This document shows, piece after piece, positions 10,375 to 18,004 of a stretch of 18,044 nucleotides of DNA. Origin of the DNA: Isohypsibius dastychi (taxonomy: Eukaryota > Tardigrada > Eutardigrada > Parachela > Isohypsibiidae). Each line of letters opens with the position of its first letter. Position 1 is the first letter of the stretch. A program made the position numbers and the translations under genes. The notes beneath the pieces are model-generated. The model saw only the letters and a list, made by a program, of their open reading frames with translations, was not told the DNA's origin and did not search any database. The stretch lies in assembly GCA_034696485.1 (NCBI GenBank), contig JAQIWT010000561.1, positions 1-18,044 of the forward strand, written 5' to 3'.

Positions 10375-10870
10375 TTACGAAACGATAACGACGACTGCAA
10401 ATTTGAATACAAGAGTTTTTTGACGCCCCTCAACACGTTCTTTGGGATGCCGCTGGTCCTTCCTTGCCTCGTGGCGTGTAAGCACTAAAACTCCGTGTTC
10501 AAAGGACATGTCGGATCTTTTGGCATTCAAACGCGATGCTTCTTTGTCGTGTGTGCTGTTCACTTCTTTGAGGGCCACCTGAAGTAAAACGGTCAGCCAG
10601 CCATTCGGGTGGAAGTGGTAGGGTCCCAGATGAGTTCAAAATCATTTTTTACAATCCTGCAATGCATGAGCGAATTGGGCGGTCTGCCAAACACTAGTTC
10701 AAATGGCGAATATCCTGTCGTTTCTGATGTCATGGTGTTCATAACAAGCGCCACATAGGGCATCACTCAATCCTCATCTTTTTGGTAATGCCAGCGTCAT
10801 GCGACCTTTGTTCACAAACATTTTCATTGCACGATCTGCAAGGCGATAGGCTTGAGGCAGTGGTCAATAA
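10375..10870 (-). pseudogene. Ty3/gypsy integrase C-terminal remnant
   Basis: On the minus strand this decodes in pieces to the end of a Ty3/gypsy-type integrase. First comes a LPQAYRLADRAMKMF segment (about 10860-10795), equivalent to the HPQxNGxVERxNRxLK end of the core. Next, from 10796, is a KDED(stop)VMPYVALVMNT block where the stop replaces the usual Trp, then TTGYSPFELVFGRPPNS, the signature that follows the catalytic core, ending at a stop at 10593-10595. In another frame (10590-10375) follows the C-terminal region with KRSDMSFEHGVLVLTR, matching the family's R/K-R-x-D...F..GD.VL pattern. One internal stop and at least two frameshifts make it non-functional. The upstream catalytic core is missing: the fold-back repeat begins at about 10885. 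Integrase would have joined element cDNA to the host chromosome. Confidence 0.8.
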
Positions 10871-10884
10871 CTATCTTTCACCCA

Positions 10885-11425
10885 GATATTCGTCTTGATG
10901 ATAACTCACAGAATAGTGTGCCTTCGCAACCGTTTTGACAGCGAACAAAAGCATAAAAACGTCCAAATGCATGTGCGTTTCAACATGGTATGATAATTTA
11001 CTATTTTTGGACGCTCATCCTTCTCTATAACTATCCTCACTCAGAAGATAACAGTTCCCAATATCCTCACATTCCAGACAACCTCATGCAAATTGGAGCG
11101 CGAAATTTGTGTGACAAACATGTCCGCAAAAGCACATTGCTCTCTTCTAGGAGAGAGAGAGAATGTCCGCTCAGCCATTCTGCATATTCTGATGAACAGA
11201 AAGATGGCATACGAACCACTCTTCACTTACCGTGCCTGATATGCGTTCTGGAATTTAAATGGATGAGCGTGGAAAATCGTAAGATGATTCACTATGTAGA
11301 AAGGCGCGTGCATGCAAACGTTTCTCAATATGGATGCTGTCACAACTGTTGCGAAGGCACACCATTTTGGTAAAAATCATCCAGATGATCGTGTTCTACA
11401 GCGAACGCTGATTCACGTGTGTATG
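10885..11425 (+). repeat. Fold-back repeat, copy B with both inverted arms
   Basis: The left arm (about 10885-10985) and right arm (about 11290-11400) are diverged inverted copies. gttgcgaaggcacac at 11348-11362 is the exact reverse complement of 10916-10930, and similarity continues outward and inward for roughly 100 bp. The 300-bp middle aligns with copy A at 8830-9085. The right arm extends to about 11425 by comparison with copy A, while the left arm stops near 10885, next to the integrase relic. The structure fits a non-autonomous fold-back or MITE-like element that may have inserted into the gypsy copy. No target-site duplication could be identified. Plus-strand frames at 10990-11373 and 11312-11569 are probably incidental. 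Confidence 0.65.
11151..11161 (+). repeat. Short (GA)n run
   Basis: gagagagagag occurs inside the middle of fold-back copy B; copy A has an unrelated purine-rich stretch in the same place. Confidence 0.7.
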
Positions 11426-13137
11426 TTCGAAAAACGCACAGATTGCAACTACGAACAGAGACACGTGCTTCAGATAGTACGCTGGGCCATTGAACAGGTG
11501 GTAGAACTGGACGCTGCACAGGTTCGCCGTCTCGAGATACCTTCCGATACAGAAATTCGTCATTCATGAAGTCATGAAGCGATCTTGCACGTCGTTTCTG
11601 GTCTGCGTTCCGTGTTACATTCTTGAGTGTCTGAAAGTTCCACTGTCTGTTTTGTTTGGTTCGGCTTCGAGTTGTGGAAGGGCTGCCATTCGAGCAGCCG
11701 CTTTTCAGGTGTATTTCTTATCGGACGAGGGTACCATACTTTCACATTGTCCGCCTCTAGTCACATCACTCGAACGTGAAATAAATGAATCTACTGTCGT
11801 CGGTGGGTTTCTAACAAATGACCGTTTTACTTTCATGGTTCTGCTCGTAGTCAGGATAAGCTTATTTCTCTCATGGTTTCATTCATTCTCAAACGTACCC
11901 GCAGGAATTCGGTGCTCAGTGATTCTCAAAGATTGGAGATGTTGCAAGATGGGACTTGCCAAGTAGGCGAAGTCAACAATACATCTGACCGGCAGAGGGT
12001 TCAAAGCCATTTGCCCGAACCAGAGCCGATGAAATTTGGTTTACTGGTGTACCAATCCGGTCCAAGTGAAAACTCACAGTGATACTCACTGCGTTGAACC
12101 AGCCAATCAGACATAACTTCACAGACCAGATCACGCTCATCCAGCTTGATTCTGACTGAGAAATCACAGAGGACGATGTTAATGTCAATTTGGGAAAGAC
12201 ATTATGGATCCTCCAGCCTCTGGTCCTCGCATTTGATCGACTCAATGAAATTTTCGATGTTAAGAAGGTTGCTCTCGAGACAAGTGAAGGAGGTTTAGCC
12301 GGGAACGAAATTAAATGGCCGAAGAAGTGGCATGGTCCCTTCCTCTCATGTTGCCGCAGAACGGTTATACGGCCGGAGATGATATCGTGACCGTGGCGAG
12401 ATATTACGAAAGGAAGTGCTTTGGATGGAACTTTAAGGCGACGAGTGAGTTTTGCGGAGTTATGGAAAGTGATAAACGCGATCAAAGGGTGATACGCTTA
12501 AGAGAAAACTTTTCTTAAATCTTCCCTTATTTTGCAAGAGCCAATTTTTTGCGTCTTTATCCAGACTGAACATAACCCAAAAATGTTTCGAAAGTTTGTC
12601 AACAAACAGCTGAACATTTTCGTACAAGATGCAAACAGTATATTTCAAAACATTCCTGTGGAACAAATTTTAGCCAGTTTGTGAACTGCCAGAATTGCAA
12701 ACTCGGTAGGGTCTGGAAAGGTCTTTTGTGAGCGAACACCAACGTCTCAGTTCGAGTGTCGATCAAATTGGGACAAGCTCAGCTGGCAAGCTTCTTGTTA
12801 GATACACGCATGCATGATAAGTTGGTTACTGGTCACTGTTACAATCCTGAACCAGACAGCCTTGTTTTCAACCATCCATAAGTTGCGACGGTAACCACGG
12901 ATAACGTTCGGTCAGAGCAGAAACGTTACTGAGCTGAGCTGATGTGAGCTCATGTAATGTTGACGATTTTGCGGAAGTTGACAGCAAAATAACATAGCAT
13001 AAAACCATCATGTGCTGCAAATCCTTGAGAAAGAAAGACAATTTGATTGGATGTATCAGAATATTTTGAAACACTGTTTAGTGATTCCGAAAAGGTGAAT
13101 AAATAATTTACTGATGCTTCCTGTATAACATACATAC
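11426..13137. other. Unassigned DNA with conflicting long frames
   Basis: No gene is assigned. The longest frame is a 170-codon minus-strand frame at 12485-11973, but it is Ser/Arg-rich and unlike known domains, while a different minus frame at about 12204-12004 and plus frames at 12190-12518 look equally coding. Around 12720-12460 a minus-strand frame is protein-like, and so is a plus-strand frame over the same bases. The missing upstream part of the gypsy pol gene would be expected here on the minus strand, but no RT or RNase H motif was found. Confidence 0.35.
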
Positions 13138-13392
13138 TCAAAAAGGTTTAAAAACGACGTGCAATTCTACCCCGTGAAAAAGTAGCTCTTCACCTCGCGC
13201 GATCACTCTGATGGTAACAAGATGAATCTCCTCAAAATGCTGTTCAAACCTGCAATTCTGATGCTCAAAATAAAATGAACAATTGACAAATCTGGCGGCG
13301 GATCGGTAGTTCAGATTACCGCAGTCCAGTCCCTTCAATATTCGGGCGTCCACGATAACATCAAACGAATCATTCGAGTTTCTGTGATTCCT
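13138..13392 (-). pseudogene. Degenerate SET-domain fragment
   Basis: A minus-strand frame open for 84 codons matches the C-terminal half of a SET lysine-methyltransferase domain: FDVIVDAR, then a glycine/asparagine segment, ARFVNCSF, NCRFEQ, HLVTIRVIARGEELLF and HGVEL. In active SET domains these positions read (I/V)DAxxxGNxARFxNHSCxPNC...V.I.A.xxIxxGEELTFDYG. The NHSC motif is NCSF and the F-D-Y that ends GEELxFDY is F-H-G, so S-adenosylmethionine and substrate binding would be impaired. There is also an insertion between DAR and RF. A TAG at 13393-13395 precedes the open part, and no N-terminal SET half or pre-SET cysteines were seen upstream. It is probably a pseudogene fragment, either of a host gene or carried by an element; an exon of a very diverged gene is the alternative. 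Confidence 0.6.
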
Positions 13393-14046
13393 CTATGATG
13401 CTACTCTCAAAGTAAGAGGGTGACCTTCCGGTTCGAGTAAAAAAAAGTCTTTCTCTAGAGCTCAATTTGCAAATAAGCCAAGCGGGAATGATGAATTCCC
13501 TCAAATATGAGTTGACCCTTTCACGGGCACAAAATCATCAGAATAACCTGGTGTAACTGCTTGGGGGCTTGTCAAAGATGCATCGAGAAAATCATAGTGG
13601 TTCATGGTAAAAATGGGATTCGTTGCAAAAAATATGCCATAGATCTTCATAAAAAAAGTTGATATCGAGCACTTCACGATTCCAACAAGTGCATGTTTGT
13701 TTGGTTGTAATTAAGATCGCAAGATACGAAAGCATAAACTATCGTTCTTCGCGATGAGGAAGTTGAAATAACAGATCTCAAATCAATTTTGCAAAGTGCT
13801 GTCAGTGTTTTTTATTCCATCAAATAAGCGAGAGAAGTCACTGAAATGTGACTTAAAGTATGCCTTCTGAAAGTTGTCGCTGGCATTCATTTGGCACCAA
13901 CAGAAAGCATTACAACACAATTAGTGTGAAAACGCAGAGACTGCTTGAATGAAATCTGTCCCACAAAGTTTGTCTGGCGGGCAGTAAATACAAACTCTCC
14001 GTCGTGAATTTCACTGTGAAAATTTAATAAATAACAATTTTTGATT
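13393..14046. other. Unassigned DNA upstream of the SET fragment
   Basis: No open frame of note on either strand, no RNA gene and no strong repeat. The missing N-terminal half of the SET domain should be here in minus sense if it survived, but I could not recognise it. Confidence 0.5.
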
Positions 14047-14089
14047 TTAAGAACACAAAATGTTTTTTTTTCGCGGTGGAAGAATCGGG

Positions 14090-14427
14090 CTACTGGTTTT
14101 TTTCATTGAAGTCTTCCATAAGCGTGAAAGTCCATTCCCCGTTGGTGAGACATTGCATGATCTTGAATTCACCTTCCATGGCCTTGATCGCCGTTTTTTT
14201 GCCAGACTCCTGGCAACAGCTGCGGCAAGTTCTTCTCCTGCGAGTGGACAAAAAATAGTTGGCTTTGAGAAGGACTGAATGATCGATGGGATCTCTCCGA
14301 TAATTTTTCGTCTAACATAGATAGCTCCGCGCCCAATCGATGGAAGTACACGGGTGAGAGATGGAATACCCGAAGCTTCAACGGCGAACGGTAAAAAGAC
14401 CAAAAAAACTAGACGCAAAATATTCAT
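14090..14427 (-). CDS. Possible small secreted cysteine-containing protein
   Basis: A minus-strand ATG at 14427 opens a 126-codon frame (to 14047) whose first 20 residues, MNILRLVFLVFLPFAVEASG, form a classic signal peptide: short positive start, hydrophobic core, small residues before a plausible cleavage point. The rest of that frame becomes Arg/Ser-rich and less protein-like. A pyrimidine-rich stretch ending in CAG (acceptor at 14238) offers a splice into another frame (14237-14093) with C-x2-CC and EFKIMQCLTNGEWTF, faintly like the end of nematode C6-type extracellular domains. Which donor would be used is not clear, and no phase joins the two perfectly. It could be a real two-exon gene, a relic, or a chance signal-peptide-like start. 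There are no supporting neighbours. Confidence 0.35.
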
Positions 14428-14750
14428 CTTCTTGGTAACGAGATGTTCTCAACTATATGTAGAAAATTCCACACTGGAGTTCTATCCGTTTGCGAGCAGT
14501 ATATTTCTCTTGAATCATCCGATTGACACCGCACTCGGCTGAACAATTTTGTGGCGACCCAATGAGTCGATGCGTAGAAAAAAAGTTGGGGAAGGTCCGC
14601 CATAAAACAAATACATCGATTGGAACGTGTTCGCAGCGGTTCTTTCATTGAACAAAACTGGATTTTTTAAAACAAACATCAGAGGAGAATTTATGGTCTG
14701 CCCTGTAAAAGCCCAAAATATCTGAAAGTATCATGTATCTTAATCTGTAA
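14428..14750. other. Spacer downstream of the transposase relic
   Basis: No recognised feature. Minus-strand frames here (14648-14424 and 14848-14645) look random. If 14427-14090 is a gene, its promoter would lie here. Confidence 0.4.
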
Positions 14751-16330
14751 TCAATTATCATTACGCTGCTTTTCACTCTTTGCACCAGGCATGAGTGAAA
14801 TTTCACCGGCAGTAAGAACTGCTGCATTGTACGCATTTCGACGAGCAATGATGCGATGTATAAAATACATTTGGTTGCACTTTGTCATCGAATTCACTTG
14901 CTTCTTGTACTTTGAAAGCCAACTAAAAACCTGTTCGGCCGCCATTGTGTTCACATTGGTCGCCTTTTGGGTGTGCTCCTCGCAAGCCGTCTGGATTATA
15001 CAGGGTCCTGCAGCTGTCACGTTTATGGTTCAGCATATAGAGGCCATTATTCATTTTTGAGATTTTCTCCCACATATTTTCAAAATGAGTTGGGAATGCA
15101 GGTGGCAGTTCTTCCCAATGCGTTCAAAGCCGAGCGAAGTTACACATATGTTGTGTAATAAATCAATTAAATAGGTATTTTAAATGAAATGATCTCTCAC
15201 ATATTATAATAGCAGAGAAAATAATCTCGCCAGTTGCTTTCCGGAATATCTTGCAGTCGCTTGAACAAACACTCCATAACTATGAAGTACAGGTGGGATA
15301 TGGACTCTCTTCTGTAAGAATTGATATCAATCTGTTAGATCAATCTGTGGATGATCTGTCCTCACTTGAAAAGTGGTTGAAAATAAAAAATGTGTTCACA
15401 TCCATGAACGAAAACAAACAATGCCCTGCTCTATCGTCAATACTCTTTTTTCTAACAAGATTTTTACGACACCAAGGTGATATAGTTTGTTTTTGCGGCG
15501 GGAGTCATCAGTTGGTAGTCTCCCGTTTTTGCATGGTCATCCTCATAGAATTCACCAAAGAGCTCAGAGTGAAGGGTATCTGGATTTTGTTTGGCCGAAA
15601 AGAGACGTCTTCGTTCAATACATTCCCTTTTGATTATCAGAAGCTTGCCATCACTTGCAATTTTTAAATGCTCAGCACAACAAAGTGTACCGAAGGTTAG
15701 CTGATTCTCGCAGGCCGGCGGTAATCAGAAGTTTTTGACATCAATACCTCACTGTAAAGCCATATATTTATAATGAGATTTTATGATATTCATAAAACAC
15801 AATCGAGAAATTCTCACCTCCATCTGCATTGAACAATACCGGTAACAAAGTGTCCACACACCGTCCATCACATGCAAATGCGGGCAGCCACGCTTACGAC
15901 CAGCTTCACTGCAATCATATATAGCTTAGATATAGCTCAAACGCCCTCAGTCTGTTGAGTTCCTTCTTCACTTCTTTCCAGATTATTGTACGACAAGAAA
16001 AAGCGTAATCAAGATTGCATTCTCGCAGCTCAGTTTCGATCACGCCAGCATGAAATGCTTCAGATAACATTTGGTACTCTGCTTCTGTAACTACAGTCGT
16101 TGATGTAAACGTATGTCATTCAAAATCAATAGATCAACCCGAACCCCAGCCAAATGTTCTTCTCAGAATTTCCGCAAAAGCTTCGAAGGTACACTGCGCA
16201 TGTAAGCTGCAATATGTTGTTATTTAACGACTGGAGAATCAATCGTGAATTTTGAGTCTAACATGCTGTTAACAAAAAGATCAATGGTTGAACGTGTAGT
16301 AGTGAGAAAACAGTATCCCTCCGCGATTGC
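14751..16330 (-). pseudogene. Large DDE transposase relic, tentatively KDZ-type
   Basis: Minus-strand pieces in changing frames line up as one decayed transposase. In order: 16330-16113 (two stops, including the STIDLFVNSMLDSKF stretch); 16112-15915 with CNLDYAFSCRTIIWKEV; 15907-15818 with GRKRGCPHLHVMDGVWTL, a probable first catalytic Asp in a DG block with Cys around it, ending at a GTGAGA donor; 15724-15464, 86 open codons, with ACENQLTFGTLCCAEH, a C...C..H cluster; 15444-15340 with IDDRAGHCLFSFMD, like a YDxxC second-Asp block; 15123-14983 with FENMWEKISKMNNGLYMLNH; and 15020-14751 with NTMAAEQVFSWLSKYKK and IHRIIARRNAYN, a probable catalytic Glu block. This order of D, C/H cluster, D, E suggests the Kyakuja-Dileera-Zisupton group, a family name given from memory. 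At least three stops and several frameshifts make it dead. Longer plus-strand frames at 15251-15667 and 14791-15060 are its antisense. Confidence 0.6.
15752..15817 (-). other. Possible 66-bp intron in the transposase relic
   Basis: On the minus strand, GTGAGA at 15817-15812 directly follows an open segment, and TGGCTTTACAG ends at 15752. The flanking segments belong to consecutive parts of the same protein. The reading phase is not preserved across it, consistent with decay. Confidence 0.35.
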
Positions 16331-16406
16331 ACGTGAAAATGTTAGTTTTTGAACGCAAGTCTATCCTTTCCCTCAATTTTATCGAAATTCACAATAGTTT
16401 TTAGTT
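16331..16406. other. Short gap between transposase relic and fic gene
   Basis: Seventy-six bases separate the two minus-strand units. This would be the 3' untranslated region of the Fic gene. No repeat boundary is visible. Confidence 0.5.
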
Positions 16407-17177
16407 TCACAACCCTTTATTCATAGCCTCAATTAACACAACGGAGAACCGTAATGTATTCTCATAAAGAGACTCCAATAAAAACCTAGCCAAGGCATCA
16501 GGTCTTAAAAATCCTCCACGGTCAACCAGTTCATTTAAGCAGGAATAATAAATCTTACATCTATCCCCACTCTCCGCAAATGAAAAAGGATATCCCAATA
16601 TATCCCTAAAGAACAAAGCTACCATAATCCTTGCTAATCGGCCATTACCATTTTTAAACGGGTGAATGGTAAGAAATCTAGCGAGAAAACATGAAGCATT
16701 TCTAATCGCATCGAATAAATCTTTTTCCTTCTTCTTTAAACGGTGAAAGTCCATCACGGTCTTCTCTAATTCCGGTTCGATCTGATGAGCTGAAAAATAC
16801 CGGGCTTCACAACCAGCCGGCGCTACCTCACACTTTCGAAATTTTCCGTTCTCGTCCGAAAGAGTCCTCATTAACCCTCCGTGAATTAATCTGATAATAT
16901 CCAACGTGAACACAAAACGAATTTTGTCCCCGAAAAAATCCAGAGGGAATAACTCATTACAAACAGAAGCATAATTGCTTATTTTTATCTGCTCAATTTC
17001 AGTCCAACTTTCACCGATTTTTAAATCCCGAATATTTTTTTCTCCCATTAAACATAATTCAATAAATGATTTCTTGTATTTCTCACAAAATCGCAACTTG
17101 CGTTCCCCTTGCAAACTTGCAAAACGGCGTTTACTGTCAAATGAATTTTTCTCGATAAGGGTTCCGTAATCGGCCAA
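16407..17177 (-). CDS. Fic-domain protein with atypical HPFKNGNGR motif
   Basis: This is a Fic (filamentation induced by cAMP) family protein; members usually transfer AMP or another nucleotide or phosphate group to Ser, Thr or Tyr of a target protein. The frame spans 256 codons without a stop. Residues about 86-114 hold the helix and GKFR segment that precede the active site, and the Fic motif is HPFKNGNGRLAR at 172-183 (genome 16664-16629). His172, Phe174, Gly-Asn-Gly and the Args are kept, but the usual Asp/Glu that binds magnesium is Asn176. No clear (S/T)xxxE(G/N) inhibitory helix is seen. The frame begins at a TTG after an in-frame TGA at 17205-17207; the first in-frame ATG is Met44 (17048). 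An ATG at 17205 lies in a neighbouring frame, separated by a run of seven T, so the N-terminus may be frameshifted or spliced. AATAAA overlaps the last codons. Intronless and bacterial-like; horizontal origin is possible. Confidence 0.85.
   Translation of the reverse strand: MADYGTLIEKNSFDSKRRFASLQGERKLRFCEKYKKSFIELCLMGEKNIRDLKIGESWTEIEQIKISNYASVCNELFPLDFFGDKIRFVFTLDIIRLIHGGLMRTLSDENGKFRKCEVAPAGCEARYFSAHQIEPELEKTVMDFHRLKKKEKDLFDAIRNASCFLARFLTIHPFKNGNGRLARIMVALFFRDILGYPFSFAESGDRCKIYYSCLNELVDRGGFLRPDALARFLLESLYENTLRFSVVLIEAMNKGL
16413..16418 (-). promoter_or_regulatory. Possible poly(A) signal overlapping the fic stop region
   Basis: AATAAA on the minus strand (tttatt on the plus strand) falls within the last four sense codons of the Fic frame. 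If used, cleavage would fall 10-30 bases downstream, just beyond the stop. Confidence 0.3.
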
Positions 17178-17205
17178 AGAAAAAAACGTTTCCCGCTTGT
17201 CCCAT

Positions 17206-17556
17206 CAAATCCTAGTCGGAAATTCAAATTCCGGAATAATATTCATTTTACAGCATTTTAATTCAGGTCACTCACCCCTTTATAAGGCATATCTTTTTCA
17301 GGCACGAGCAAAGTCCAGACGGAAATACCCCAGCCGCGTGGAAATCAAGACTGGGCAGAGAGAAACCTACCATGCTCATTTAGCCACGCCCACCAAAGCA
17401 AGCCGAGCTGACACACTTTGCGCCAAACCGAAAATCATTCGCTCCATTTCACACTTGCAGCTCCTACATTTCCAGCTCTCTTCTCAAGGTCCAATTTTCG
17501 ATTCTCTTTTGAGCCACTGACCTTTGAATTTTCGCAAGTGACCTTATCCTATCAAC
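17206..17556. promoter_or_regulatory. Divergent intergenic region with TATA and CACCC-like boxes
   Basis: This region separates the divergent Fic and RRM genes. On the plus strand it has TATAAG at 17281-17286 within cctttataagg, and gccacgcccacc at 17383-17394, which resembles an Sp1/KLF-type site; both could serve the RRM gene. A ctttttcag acceptor-like word ends at 17302 and could be a cis- or trans-splice site in its leader. A 107-codon plus frame (17197-17520) has no recognised domain and is probably not translated. Confidence 0.3.
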
Positions 17557-18004
17557 ATGGCCATATATCCAGCCACCACCGAACTTCAGATTGGATCAGC
17601 CTGTTTTGAATTGGAGGAAACGGAGAATTGCGACACCATCATTCTCCGTAATCCCCCTCACCGTAAACTGCTGCTGAATTATGTTGATGAAAACGTAAGT
17701 TGCTTCATGTTCTGCAAATTCTCCAGGTTTCTCGCAATTTCCACGACTCATCGATTTTGTGGAAAAATCTCATTTGCTCAATTTTTTCCAGGCGGAAGTT
17801 GTTGCCAGGATTAAATGAACATGCCAGGAAGCAGGCCCCATCCGGAGCTTCAAGATTATCCGTCATCGGGGTTATGGTTTCGTGACCTTTGCTTGGATGA
17901 ATTCTGCTGCACATGCCATCACACTGCTTGACCGGAAGCCGTTTGGAAACAAGATTCTCAAAGCGACATACCGTAATTCACCGATTAAGAGCCCGGGCGC
18001 TTAA
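17557..18004 (+). pseudogene. Two-exon RRM protein gene with internal TGA
   Basis: Exon 1 (17557-17694) starts at an ATG in good context (caacATGg) and encodes 46 residues; exon 2 (17792-18004) follows a 97-bp intron with a GTAAGT donor and TTTTTTCCAG acceptor, joining in phase 0. The product is a single RNA-recognition motif of about 115 residues: first strand KLLLNYV, helix 1 across the junction, GPIRSFKII, the RNP1 segment RGYGFVTF with its aromatic residues, helix 2 SAAHAITLL, last strand ILKATYRN, then a short tail and TAA at 18002-18004. The spacing fits an RRM exactly, and RNP1 plus the SAAHAI helix recall the third RRM of TIA-1/TIAR-like proteins. An in-frame TGA at 17816-17818 cuts helix 1. 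A CAG at 17828-17830 could act as an alternative in-phase acceptor avoiding the stop, but it would delete most of helix 1. So it is a recent pseudogene, an alternative product, or contains a sequence error. Confidence 0.65.
17695..17791 (+). other. Intron of the RRM gene
   Basis: It begins GTAAGT and ends with a pyrimidine-rich TTTTTTCCAG; 97 bp. Its removal joins two halves of one RRM fold in phase 0, which is the main evidence for the boundaries. Confidence 0.7.

Noticed and set aside
11973-12485. 170-codon minus-strand frame, second longest in the window
   Set aside because: Ser/Arg-rich with no domain pattern, and other frames on both strands over the same bases look equally or more protein-like; length alone is not enough.
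13420-13445. tRNA B-box-like word ggttcgag
   Set aside because: No A box or cloverleaf can be formed around it; similar short words elsewhere also fail.
14791-15060. 89-codon plus-strand hydrophobic frame suggesting a membrane protein
   Set aside because: It is antisense to the NTMAAEQVFSWLSKYKK transposase segment, which explains its openness.
15251-15667. 138-codon plus-strand frame after a ttgcag acceptor-like site, with faint von Willebrand A-like patterning
   Set aside because: The minus strand over the same bases encodes motif-bearing pieces of a transposase (a C/H cluster and IDDRAGHC) that continue on both sides; the vWA likeness lacks the DxSxS metal site.
17197-17520. 107-codon plus-strand frame upstream of the RRM gene
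   Set aside because: No recognised domain; it spans the TATA-like and CACCC-like boxes and an acceptor-like site, so it is better read as leader and promoter DNA.
17816-17818. TGA as a selenocysteine codon in the RRM gene
   Set aside because: RRM helix 1 has no reason to hold a redox residue, and no selenocysteine insertion element could be examined beyond the 40 bases left after the stop.
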